DNA of 64,000 nucleotides from Gammaproteobacteria bacterium (GTDB lineage Bacteria > Pseudomonadota > Gammaproteobacteria > Steroidobacterales > Rariloculaceae). The position numbers were made by a program, and so were the translations under genes. The notes under the pieces were generated by a model. It was given only the letters and a program-made list of their open reading frames with translations. It did no database searches and had not been told where the DNA came from. Location of the stretch: assembly GCA_022826245.1 (NCBI GenBank), contig JAJDVG010000010.1:134801-198800 (forward strand), in the 5' to 3' direction. Of this stretch, positions 27,599 through 35,389 are shown piece by piece (the stretch's first letter is position 1; each line of letters begins with the position of its first letter).

Positions 27599-28849
27599 AT
27601 GCATGAGGATGCAAGCGAACACGAAGCCCTGCTGGATGCGCTGATCGCCGGAAAGCTGCCCGACGAGCGCGGACGCTTCGGGCCGTTCGGCGGCCAGTAC
27701 GTGCCCGAAACGCTCATGACCGCCGTCAACCGGCTCAGCGAGGGCGTCCGCGACGTGCTGCCCTCCGCCGACTTCCGGCAGCGGCTCGAGGCGGAGCTCA
27801 AAACCTGGGTGGGACGGCCGACGGCGCTGACCCACGCTCCCCGGCTCGGCGAGCGCTGGGATGCCGACGTCTGGTTCAAACGCGAGGACCTCGCGCACAC
27901 GGGCGCGCACAAGATCAACAACGGCATCGGCCAGGCCCTGCTCGCGCAGGCGCTCGGCGCGAAACGCGTCGTCGCGGAGACCGGCGCCGGCCAGCACGGC
28001 GTCGCCGCTGCAGCGGCCTGTGCCCGGCTCGGGCTGCCCTGCGTCGTCTACATGGGAGAGGTCGACGTCGAGCGGCAGGCCCCGAACGTCGACCGCATGG
28101 GCCGGCTCGGCGCGGAAGTCGTCGCCGTGACCTCCGGCGACCGGACGCTGCGCGCGGCGATCGACGAAGCGATCAGGGACTGGGTTTCCGACCCCGAAGG
28201 CACCTATTACCTCATCGGCTCGGCCATCGGCCCGCATCCGTATCCCTTGCTCGTTCGCGAACTGCAGGCCGTGATCGGCCGCGAGGCGCGCGCGCAGATG
28301 CTCGCCGCCGGGGGCCTCCCGGATGCCGTCTTCGCCTGCGTCGGCGGCGGCTCGAACGCCATCGGCATCTTCCATGCGTTTCTCGCCGACCGCGACATTG
28401 CGCTTTTCGGCATCGAGGCCGGCGGCTGCGGCAGCGCGCTCGGGCAGCACTCGGCAACGATCGCCGCCGGGCGACCCGGCGTCCTGCACGGCAACTACTC
28501 GATGCTGCTCTATGACGACGACGGCCAGATCCAGGAAACGCATTCGGTCTCGGCCGGCCTCGACTATCCCGGCGTCGGCCCCGAACACTCGCTGCTCAAG
28601 CTCGTCGGCCGCGTGGACTACGAGACGGCGAGCGACGCCGAAGCGCTGGCTGCGCTCGATGAGTGCTGCGAGGCCGAAGGGATATTGCCCGCGCTCGAAA
28701 GCGCGCATGCCCTTGCAGGCGCAAAGCGCTGGGCGGCGAACAATCCGGGACGGCGCATTCTGATCGGCATGTCGGGACGCGGCGACAAGGACATGCCGAT
28801 CCTGAGCCGTTATCCGCGCAGCGAGGCCGGGGTCGATGTCGCCGCGTGA
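27599..28849 (+). CDS. trpB: Tryptophan synthase beta subunit
   Basis: TrpB condenses indole and serine using pyridoxal phosphate. The 416-residue product has the PLP lysine in KREDLAHTGAHKINN (about residue 98), ETGAGQHGVA, the phosphate loop CVGGGSNAIG and SAGLDYPGVGPEHS. The last codons and stop overlap the trpA start by 14 bases and form the first unit of a 42-bp repeat. Length is slightly above the usual 395-400, mainly at the N-terminus. Confidence 0.97.
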   Translation: MHEDASEHEALLDALIAGKLPDERGRFGPFGGQYVPETLMTAVNRLSEGVRDVLPSADFRQRLEAELKTWVGRPTALTHAPRLGERWDADVWFKREDLAHTGAHKINNGIGQALLAQALGAKRVVAETGAGQHGVAAAAACARLGLPCVVYMGEVDVERQAPNVDRMGRLGAEVVAVTSGDRTLRAAIDEAIRDWVSDPEGTYYLIGSAIGPHPYPLLVRELQAVIGREARAQMLAAGGLPDAVFACVGGGSNAIGIFHAFLADRDIALFGIEAGGCGSALGQHSATIAAGRPGVLHGNYSMLLYDDDGQIQETHSVSAGLDYPGVGPEHSLLKLVGRVDYETASDAEALAALDECCEAEGILPALESAHALAGAKRWAANNPGRRILIGMSGRGDKDMPILSRYPRSEAGVDVAA

Positions 28850-29003
28850 CCGCAACGGCAATGCGCGGCCGGGGTCGGTGTCGCCGCGTGAGCGTGAAGG
28901 CGACGCGCGGCCGGAGTCGCTGCCGCCGCTCGAGCGCAAAGGCGACGCCCGTTTGGAGCCGGTGTCGCCGCGAGACCGCATCCGCGATGCCCTGACCCGC
29001 AGC
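28836..29003 (+). repeat. Four tandem 42-bp repeats over the trpB/trpA junction
   Basis: Units start at 28836, 28878, 28920 and 28962. Similarity begins inside trpB: 28821-28852 matches 28863-28894 at 29 of 32 bases, so the trpB stop region itself was copied. Each unit encodes a variant of (V)SPRERxGDARPxS in the trpA frame and has a possible start codon at the same position (ATG, GTG, CTG, GTG). The copies have diverged, the third most. Confidence 0.85.
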
Positions 29004-29735
29004 CAAGGCGAGCAGGCCGCGATCGTCGCTTATCTCACGGCCGGATACCCGGATCCCGAGCGGTTCTTTCCCGCGCTCGAAGATCTGGCCCGGGTCGCGG
29101 ACGCCGTCGAGATCGGCGTGCCGTTTTCGGACCCGATGGCCGACGGAGTGACGATTCAGCGGTCCAGCGAGCAGGCCATCGGGCACGGCGTCAGTCTCAG
29201 GTGGATATTCGACGAACTCGCGCGACGGGAACCGGACCTCGCTTCGCCCATACTGCTCATGAGCTACCTGAACCCGTTACTCGTCTTCGGTTACGACGCG
29301 CTTGCCGAGCGTTCCGTGGAGTGCGGCATCTCGGGTTTCATCGTTCCCGATCTCCCGTACGAAGAAAGCGGCCCCCTGCGCGCGGCCCTGAGCCAACGGG
29401 GACTGGCCCTGGTTCAGATGGTCACCCCCGTCACGCCCCCCGAGCGGCTCGAAGCGCTCTGCGCGGCGAGCGAGGGCTTCGTCTATGCCGTAACGCGCAC
29501 GGGCATTACCGGCCGCGCGGTCTCGCTGCCGCCCGAGGCCACCGAGTACCTGGCGCAGGTCAAGGCTGCTTCCGGCCTGCCTGTCTGCGCGGGCTTCGGG
29601 GTACGCGAGCGGGCCCAGGTCGAGGCCATCGAGAAACACGCCGACGGCGTGGTCGTAGGCACCGCGCTCGTCGAGGTGCTCGAGCGCGGCGACGATCCGG
29701 CCGAGTTCGTCCGCTCGCTGAGGCCCGCCCGATGA
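28836..29735 (+). CDS. trpA: Tryptophan synthase alpha subunit with repeat-derived N-terminal extension
   Basis: TrpA cleaves indole-3-glycerol phosphate and channels indole to TrpB. The catalytic pair lies in VEIGVPFSDPMADG (Glu and Asp), and the barrel has VPDLPYEES, YAVTRTGITG and VCAGFGVRERAQVE. From the ATG at 28836 the protein is 299 residues, about 30 longer than usual; the first 42 residues are three extra copies of a 14-residue repeat. A GTG in the last unit (28962) would give 257 residues, close to the family norm, so the true start is uncertain. The stop overlaps the next gene by ATGA. Confidence 0.95.
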   Translation: MSPRDRNGNARPGSVSPREREGDARPESLPPLERKGDARLEPVSPRDRIRDALTRSQGEQAAIVAYLTAGYPDPERFFPALEDLARVADAVEIGVPFSDPMADGVTIQRSSEQAIGHGVSLRWIFDELARREPDLASPILLMSYLNPLLVFGYDALAERSVECGISGFIVPDLPYEESGPLRAALSQRGLALVQMVTPVTPPERLEALCAASEGFVYAVTRTGITGRAVSLPPEATEYLAQVKAASGLPVCAGFGVRERAQVEAIEKHADGVVVGTALVEVLERGDDPAEFVRSLRPAR

Positions 29736-30046
29736 AGCGCGTCGCCACGCACGAATTGCTCGCCGAGATCGGGCATCTGAAGAACGTGCTCGAGCAGGCT
29801 GGCATCGCCTGCGTCGTCAGGAACGAGCAACTGTCCGGCGGGCTCGGCGAGATTCCGTTCATCGACTGCATCCCCGAGCTCTGGGTCGTCCGCGACGACG
29901 ATCTCGAGCGAGCGCGGGCCATCGTCGAACAACAGTGGCGCGGGGCGGACGAGTCGTCCGGCTGGCGCTGCCGGAACTGCGGAGAGTCGAACGAGGGGCA
30001 ATTTTCCGCCTGCTGGCAGTGCGGCAAAGCCGATGGGGACGCTTGA
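29732..30046 (+). CDS. DUF2007 protein with C-terminal zinc ribbon
   Basis: The 104-residue product joins a DUF2007 domain (residues 1-70, a predicted ferredoxin-like signalling domain) to a RanBP2-type zinc ribbon, CRNCGESNEG..SACWQCG (about 79-97). Its function is unknown; the family is annotated only as a putative signal-transducing protein. The start overlaps the trpA stop by four bases, so it is very probably part of the trp transcript. The zinc ribbon suggests binding of RNA or protein, but that is inference. Confidence 0.75.
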   Translation: MKRVATHELLAEIGHLKNVLEQAGIACVVRNEQLSGGLGEIPFIDCIPELWVVRDDDLERARAIVEQQWRGADESSGWRCRNCGESNEGQFSACWQCGKADGDA

Positions 30047-30154
30047 ACCGATGACCCGGCGATGCTCGTTGACTCCGATCTGGCGGCGCTCGACGGCGAG
30101 GCCGTTGCGGATTTCCGAGCCGTTGTTCCGGCCGACCGATCCGGGGAACACTCC

Positions 30155-30904
30155 ATGAGCGGGCGGACCTCCGCGACCGCCTGCGTCCTGATCATCGGCA
30201 ACGAGATCCTGTCGGGCAAGACGCAGGACGCCAATCTCAGGTTCCTCGGCGTCGAGCTCGCGAAGCTCGGCATCAGGCTCGTCGAGGCCAGGGTGGTCCG
30301 CGACGAGTTTCCCGCGATCATCGATCATCTGAACGAGTGCCGCGAACGCTTCACCTATGTCTTCACCACGGGCGGCATCGGCCCGACCCACGACGACATC
30401 ACGGCCGAAGCCGTGGCGCGCGCCTTCGGCGTCGAACTCGAGCTCAACGAGGAGGCCGTCGATCTGCTGACGCGCGGCATCGGCGAACTCAACGAAGCGC
30501 GGCTCAAGATGGCGTGGGTGCCCGCGGGCGGGACGCTCATCCACAATCCGGTCAGCGCGGCGCCCGGGTTTCGAATCGGCAATGTATTCGTGCTCGCCGG
30601 TATCCCGAGCATCGCCCGGGCCATGTTCGCGGCCGCCGTGCCGCAACTCGAAGCCGGTGCGGCGATCCACTCGGCCAGCGTCGATGTCTTCATTCGCGAA
30701 GGCGACATCGCCGCGCCACTCGAACGCATCGCCGAGGCCTGGCCGGACATCGAGATCGGCAGCTATCCGTTCGCGCGCGACGGCGTCTACGGCGCAAGCC
30801 TCGTCGTGCGCGGCGCCGACGAAGCGATGATCGCCAGGGTCATCGACGAGATCGTCGCGGCGATGACGGCGCTCGGCGGCAAGCCCAAGCGAACCGACTC
30901 GTAG
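30155..30904 (+). CDS. CinA-like molybdopterin-binding domain protein
   Basis: The 249-residue product matches the N-terminal MoCF (CinA-N) domain: VLIIGNEILSGKTQDAN, the TTGGIGPTHDDITAEAVARAFG nucleotide loop in two halves, and the NPVSAAPGF region. The C-terminal nicotinamide-nucleotide amidase domain of full CinA is absent. The ATG at 30155 is used because it directly precedes the domain; an in-frame ATG at 30062 would add 31 atypical residues. It lies 108 bases after the DUF2007 gene and may be cotranscribed. Proteins of this short form are often linked to nucleotide-damage repair, but the specific reaction is not known here. Confidence 0.8.
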   Translation: MSGRTSATACVLIIGNEILSGKTQDANLRFLGVELAKLGIRLVEARVVRDEFPAIIDHLNECRERFTYVFTTGGIGPTHDDITAEAVARAFGVELELNEEAVDLLTRGIGELNEARLKMAWVPAGGTLIHNPVSAAPGFRIGNVFVLAGIPSIARAMFAAAVPQLEAGAAIHSASVDVFIREGDIAAPLERIAEAWPDIEIGSYPFARDGVYGASLVVRGADEAMIARVIDEIVAAMTALGGKPKRTDS

Positions 30905-30952
30905 ATCGCTCACGCCGTTGGCGCCGTCCGGGTGGCGCCGGCACGCAGCGAA

Positions 30953-31540
30953 TCAGCGGCCGTCGCGGCCGATCAACCACTGCACGAGCGGCTCGGTGTC
31001 GGCGATCAGGACACCACCGCCGCGGCTGAGTTCGAGCATCAGCCGAAGCCGCCACTCTTCCACCGTGAGGTTCGCGTCGAGCACGGTGTCGACGCCGTGA
31101 CATTCGCTGCATCCGGTCTGGATCAATTCGGTCGCCCCAGCATCGTCGAGCAGCTCGAAGTCCTCGAGCGGCCGGATCACGTACTGACGGGCGAGCGGCT
31201 CCGAATCCGGCCCGTACTCGGCGACGAGCCAGTCCAGCAGGATTTCTTTGTCGGCGTCGGAGATGTCCGTGCCTTCGGCGAGTCCGCTCTTCGCGGTCTT
31301 CATGCGTTCGATCACGGCGTCCCAGTGGCTGCGGTCGAGCGCGTAGTAGCCGTACTCGTCGATACCGTGGCACTTCGTGCAGTTGCGCAGAATCACTTGC
31401 CGGGCAGGGCCGTCGGGCAAAGTGACATCCGGCCGGGGCGGCCGGCGGTTGTTCTCGAACTGCGCCTGGGCGGCATCGATCGACACGATGCAGAGCGCGA
31501 GCAGCAGCGAGCCTCGAGCTGCGGCGCGAATCGTGCCCAT
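30953..31540 (-). CDS. Exported c-type cytochrome with two CxxCH motifs
   Basis: The 195-residue product has a signal peptide (residues 1-24, ending DAAQA) and two haem-binding motifs, CTKCH (about 53) and CSECH (about 133). The two halves resemble each other (haem motif, then HWDAVIERM or EEWRLRLML), suggesting an internally duplicated small cytochrome. It is the last gene of a three-gene unit with DUF1592 and DUF1552 proteins. A role as electron carrier for these uncharacterised proteins is inference. The start at 31540 is chosen for the signal peptide. Confidence 0.8.
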   Translation of the reverse strand: MGTIRAAARGSLLLALCIVSIDAAQAQFENNRRPPRPDVTLPDGPARQVILRNCTKCHGIDEYGYYALDRSHWDAVIERMKTAKSGLAEGTDISDADKEILLDWLVAEYGPDSEPLARQYVIRPLEDFELLDDAGATELIQTGCSECHGVDTVLDANLTVEEWRLRLMLELSRGGGVLIADTEPLVQWLIGRDGR

Positions 31541-31553
31541 GAACGGGACGGGC

Positions 31554-32894
31554 TCAGACCATCTCGAGCGGATGCGTGCTCTCGCCGATGGAGTTTTGCT
31601 CGATACCGTACAGGTGCAGGATCGCGAGCAGCAGATTTGCGCAGCGCTCGGTGTTGTCGCGATACACGAGATGTCGGTTGCCCTCGAACGTGCCGTCGAT
31701 GCCGCCGACCAGGATCGTCGGCACCTTCTCGTGCGCATGCCGGTGCGAGTTGCCCATGTTGCTCGACTTGTAGACGAGCGAATGGTCGAGCAGGCTGCCG
31801 TCGCCGTCTGCCGTGTCGCGCAACTGTTCGCAGAAATCGGCGAGATGCGCGACGTGATAGCGGTTCACCTTTGCGTAGCCGGCCTTGTTCGCCGGGATGT
31901 CGCCGTGATGCGATATACCGTGCCAGCCGCCTTCGAAGCCCGATTCCGGCAGGCTCGTGCCCGACAGGTCGCGCCCGAGCATCAGCGTCGCCGAACGGGT
32001 GATGTCGGCTTCGAACGCGAGCGCGATCAGGTCGTACATCAGCTTGTAGTGGGCGCCCTTGTCCTCGGGAATGCCGAATGGCACGTCGGTGGATACCTCT
32101 GCGGCCGGGTTGTTCACGGCGTTGCGAATCCGGCGCTCGATCTCGCGGACCTTCTCCAGATAGTCGTCGAGCCGGGCCTGGTCGCCGATCGCGAGGCCGC
32201 GCTTGAATCCGGGAATCTCGTGGGTGACCGAGTCGAGCACGCTTGCGCTCTGCAGCCGGCCGAGGCGCCGTTCTTCCGGTGTCGACCCGTCGCCGAACAT
32301 CCGTACGAAGGCGATGCGCGGATTGATCTCGGTCGGCAGCGGCGTTTCCGGATCGGGCCATGACACCGAGTTCGTGTACGCGCAGCTATAGCCCCAGTTG
32401 CAGTTGCCGGAGTTGTGGCTCGCATCCTCGATGCCGAGCTGGATCGACGAGAGCAATGTATCGCGGCCGTACTTTTCGGCGATCATCTGGTCGATCGTGA
32501 CGCCGAGGTAGGGGCTCACGGCATCGCGCCTTGGCCTGACGCCGGACAGGAAGACGGCGCCGCGGGCATGATTGCCGCCGGGCTCGTCCGGCGTCGAGTA
32601 AGCCGCCGTACAGTCGAGACCGCTGATCAGCACGGTGTGATCGCGCACGGCCTCGAGCGGCTCGGTGATGAACGAGAATTCGAAGTCCCTGCCTTCCTGC
32701 AGCGGGCTCCAGTAACCGGGCGACGCGCCGTGCGGATGCCAGACGCCGAGGAAGCGCCGCACCGGCGCAGCCGCCGTCTGTGCGAGTGCCGTTGCAGCCG
32801 GGATCATCGCGTCGAGCAGCGGCAGCGCAATCGTGGCGCCGGCGCCGCGCAGGAACGTTCGTCTCGGCAGATGTTTTTTCGTTATGAACATCAC
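31554..32894 (-). CDS. DUF1552 protein, exported by Tat
   Basis: The 446-residue product starts with a twin-arginine signal (RRTFLRGAGATIALPLLDAM), so it should fold in the cytoplasm and then be exported. The family pattern is clear: GVWHPHGASPGYW near residue 50, ISGLDC, GGNHARGAVFLSG, SIQLGIED, SWPDPETPLP and the final HLYGI. DUF1552 proteins are widespread in planctomycetes and some proteobacteria and their role is unknown. Its start overlaps the DUF1592 gene stop by four bases. The dihaem cytochrome gene follows 13 bases later. Confidence 0.85.
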   Translation of the reverse strand: MMFITKKHLPRRTFLRGAGATIALPLLDAMIPAATALAQTAAAPVRRFLGVWHPHGASPGYWSPLQEGRDFEFSFITEPLEAVRDHTVLISGLDCTAAYSTPDEPGGNHARGAVFLSGVRPRRDAVSPYLGVTIDQMIAEKYGRDTLLSSIQLGIEDASHNSGNCNWGYSCAYTNSVSWPDPETPLPTEINPRIAFVRMFGDGSTPEERRLGRLQSASVLDSVTHEIPGFKRGLAIGDQARLDDYLEKVREIERRIRNAVNNPAAEVSTDVPFGIPEDKGAHYKLMYDLIALAFEADITRSATLMLGRDLSGTSLPESGFEGGWHGISHHGDIPANKAGYAKVNRYHVAHLADFCEQLRDTADGDGSLLDHSLVYKSSNMGNSHRHAHEKVPTILVGGIDGTFEGNRHLVYRDNTERCANLLLAILHLYGIEQNSIGESTHPLEMV

Positions 32895-35305
32895 GCTTCC
32901 TCCGGAACCGTCTTTGTTCTCATCTGAAACGCGTCACTGGTCGCGATGCCGAGCACGATACGGGAAAACCGGTTCCCGTTCTGTTCGGCATCCCCAACTA
33001 TCGCACGAATCGTCGGCATATCGAAATACTCGACGCCGCGCCCGAGCGCATAAGTCATCATTTTCTCGGTCAGCATGCGCATGAACTGCGGCGAGTATTG
33101 CAACAGCGCCTCGCGCAGCTCGACCGGGCCGTCGACGACCGTGCCGTCGTAGATCTCGACCGCGGCGTCGATCGGCGTGCCGCCGGCGCCGCCGTCGTTC
33201 GCGCGCCACTGGCCATCGCCTGCGAAGTTTTCCAACGCGAAACCGATGCTGTCCATGATCAGATGGCAGCTCGCGCACGGCTCCTGCGCCTGGTGCATCG
33301 TCATCTGCTCGCGCAGCGTGAGCCTTCGACCGGCGCCTTCCGTCGAGGTTTCCTCCAGCGCCGGCACGTTCGGCGGGGGTTCCGGCGGCGGCGTGCCGAG
33401 AATGTTCTCGAGCACCCACACGCCGCGCTTGACCGGCGACGTGCGATTGTTCTGCACCCAGGTCGTCGAGAGAAAACTGCCGTGGCCCAGGATGCCGCGG
33501 CGATAATCCATCTCGGACCCGAGCTCGACGCGCCGGAAACGCGACCCGTAGATGTTCGGGATACCGTAGTGCCGGGCGAGCCGCTCGTTGACGAACGTGT
33601 AGTCGGCCGTGAGGATCTCGAGCACGTCGCGGTCCTCGCGCATGATGTGCTCGAACAGAAGCTCGGTCTCGCGGCGGAAGCTCTCGCGCAGCTCGTCGTC
33701 CCAGTCGGGGAATACCGTCTGCGCCGGCGCGGTGGTGTCGAGGTTGCGCAGATACAGCCACTGTTGCGCGAAGTTCTCGATGAGGCTCGCCGACCGTGGA
33801 TCGGCGAGCATCCGCAACACCTGCTGCTCCAGGACCGCCGGGTCGCTCAGGCGGCCGTCAGCCGCGATCTCGATCAGCTCGTCGTCGGGCAGGCTGCTCC
33901 AGAGAAAGAACGAGAGCCGCGATGCAAGTTCGAGGTCATCGATTCGATAGGTCTCGCCTGGGGCGAGGTCTTCGGGCTCAGCCTCGACGCGCACGAGGAA
34001 CTGCGGGCTTGCGAGCAGGCGCGTCAACGCAAGCTCGATGCCGTCATCGAACGTACCGCGCTCGCGGCCGTCCTGGTAGAAGCCCATGAAGAGCTCGAGA
34101 TCGCCGGGCCGGACCGGGCGCCGGAACGCCCGGCGCGTCAGCGTCGACACGATCTCTGTCGCACAGGCTTCCTCCTCCGCCTGGGTGGCCGGGCGACAGG
34201 TGAAGATTTTTCGGCGGCTCGCGCTGTCGGTCGCTCGCGTTGCATCGAACGGACCCTGGATGTTCATCGCGCCGATCACCGGGTAGTTCGAAAGCTCCGC
34301 CACGCGGCCGTTCTCGAGCGACTTGCGCGCGAAGTGCTCGGCGGTATCGAGGCTCGGCCGATAATTCGTCGCCACGAACGTCGCGCCGACCGTGCGCGAG
34401 CCGGCGCCGACCGGCAGCGTGACGACGAGTTCCCCGTCGCGCGCCGAATCCATGCCCGCGCTCATGCCCATCTCGGTATACGTCCACTCGTGCACGCGCT
34501 CGCCGTCGATGCTGAGCTCCAGCGTCTCGTTCGGAATGTAGATGCCGACGCCGAGGTTGCGGATCGTGAACGTGTAGTCGCCGTCGCCCGGAAACACGTG
34601 CCGGACGACCATGCCCCCGCGCGTGCCGAACGGCATGCCTTCGAGCTCGTAGACCTGCGAGCTGTCGGTCCTGTTGATGTACAGCCGCTCGGTCGGCGTA
34701 TTCCAGAAACCGACGGCCATGCGCGCGATGTTCGTCGCGGCCGTCACGTAAGTCTCGAGCAGGGTCGGCGAGATCGTCAGCGAGCCCGCGATATTGTCGA
34801 AGCCGCGGCTCGAATCGTCCGGCGGCAGGTACAGGGTCGGGTCGATCTCGAGATCGAGCAGATCGCGGATCGCGTTCGCGTACTCGGTCCGGTTCAGCCG
34901 ATGCAGGACTTTCGTTCCCGGCGTCGGCGCAGCCGCCGAGTCGATCTCCTGCTCGAGCCAGTCGCGCAACGCCGCGTAGTCGGCGTCGGCCGGCCTCGGA
35001 TTGCCGGGCGGCGGCATCATGCCGGCGCGAAGCTTGCGGATCACGGCCTCCCACAGCTCGGCATCGTGGGCGATGTCCGCGTAGTCCGGGTGCTCGAGCG
35101 TCAGGTTGGCGGTTTGGGTGATGTCATCGTGGCAATCGACGCAGTAGGCGCCGACCAGGCCGGCCGCGGCATCGGCGGACATGGCCGCGTCCGGGCGCGT
35201 TTGCAATGAACTCCCGAAAAAGAAATACGAACCGATCCATGCCGCGACCACCGCGATGGCCACGGCTGCGATCACGATCGACTTGCCGCCGGGCGCCTGT
35301 TGCAT
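32891..35305 (-). CDS. DUF1587/1592/1588/1585-type multidomain exported haem protein
   Basis: The 804-residue product has an N-terminal membrane anchor (about residues 9-31) and a haem motif CVDCH (about 55) followed by GMMPPPGNPRP. The domain series then follows: DUF1587 (LHRLNRTEYANAIRDLL), a carbohydrate-binding-like beta domain, DUF1595, DUF1592 (ASRLSFFLWSSLPDDEL), DUF1588 (GILGHGSFLSTT) and DUF1585 with a second motif CASCH (about 690). These proteins are known mainly from planctomycetes and have no established biochemical activity. It leads a three-gene unit and diverges from the ankyrin gene. Confidence 0.85.
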   Translation of the reverse strand: MQQAPGGKSIVIAAVAIAVVAAWIGSYFFFGSSLQTRPDAAMSADAAAGLVGAYCVDCHDDITQTANLTLEHPDYADIAHDAELWEAVIRKLRAGMMPPPGNPRPADADYAALRDWLEQEIDSAAAPTPGTKVLHRLNRTEYANAIRDLLDLEIDPTLYLPPDDSSRGFDNIAGSLTISPTLLETYVTAATNIARMAVGFWNTPTERLYINRTDSSQVYELEGMPFGTRGGMVVRHVFPGDGDYTFTIRNLGVGIYIPNETLELSIDGERVHEWTYTEMGMSAGMDSARDGELVVTLPVGAGSRTVGATFVATNYRPSLDTAEHFARKSLENGRVAELSNYPVIGAMNIQGPFDATRATDSASRRKIFTCRPATQAEEEACATEIVSTLTRRAFRRPVRPGDLELFMGFYQDGRERGTFDDGIELALTRLLASPQFLVRVEAEPEDLAPGETYRIDDLELASRLSFFLWSSLPDDELIEIAADGRLSDPAVLEQQVLRMLADPRSASLIENFAQQWLYLRNLDTTAPAQTVFPDWDDELRESFRRETELLFEHIMREDRDVLEILTADYTFVNERLARHYGIPNIYGSRFRRVELGSEMDYRRGILGHGSFLSTTWVQNNRTSPVKRGVWVLENILGTPPPEPPPNVPALEETSTEGAGRRLTLREQMTMHQAQEPCASCHLIMDSIGFALENFAGDGQWRANDGGAGGTPIDAAVEIYDGTVVDGPVELREALLQYSPQFMRMLTEKMMTYALGRGVEYFDMPTIRAIVGDAEQNGNRFSRIVLGIATSDAFQMRTKTVPEEA

Positions 35306-35327
35306 CGATTAGCTCCCCTCTCTTTTG

Positions 35328-35333
35328 TAATAT
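35328..35333 (+). promoter_or_regulatory. Candidate -10 box for the ankyrin-repeat gene
   Basis: TAATAT lies in the short divergent spacer, 56 bases before the chosen start at 35390. No well-placed -35 was found, so this is weak. Confidence 0.3.
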
Positions 35334-35389
35334 GCCCTTCCGGGGCCTGTTGCTTCAAGGCGATGAGTCCTTACTCGGGGGATAAGGCG

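Noticed and set aside
27526-27606. A 26-codon frame overlapping the trpB start
   Set aside because: No similarity to either neighbour, no ribosome site and lower-GC composition; likely chance.
30919-30940. Terminator after the CinA-like gene (ggcgcc inverted repeat)
   Set aside because: Only six base pairs and no T-run.
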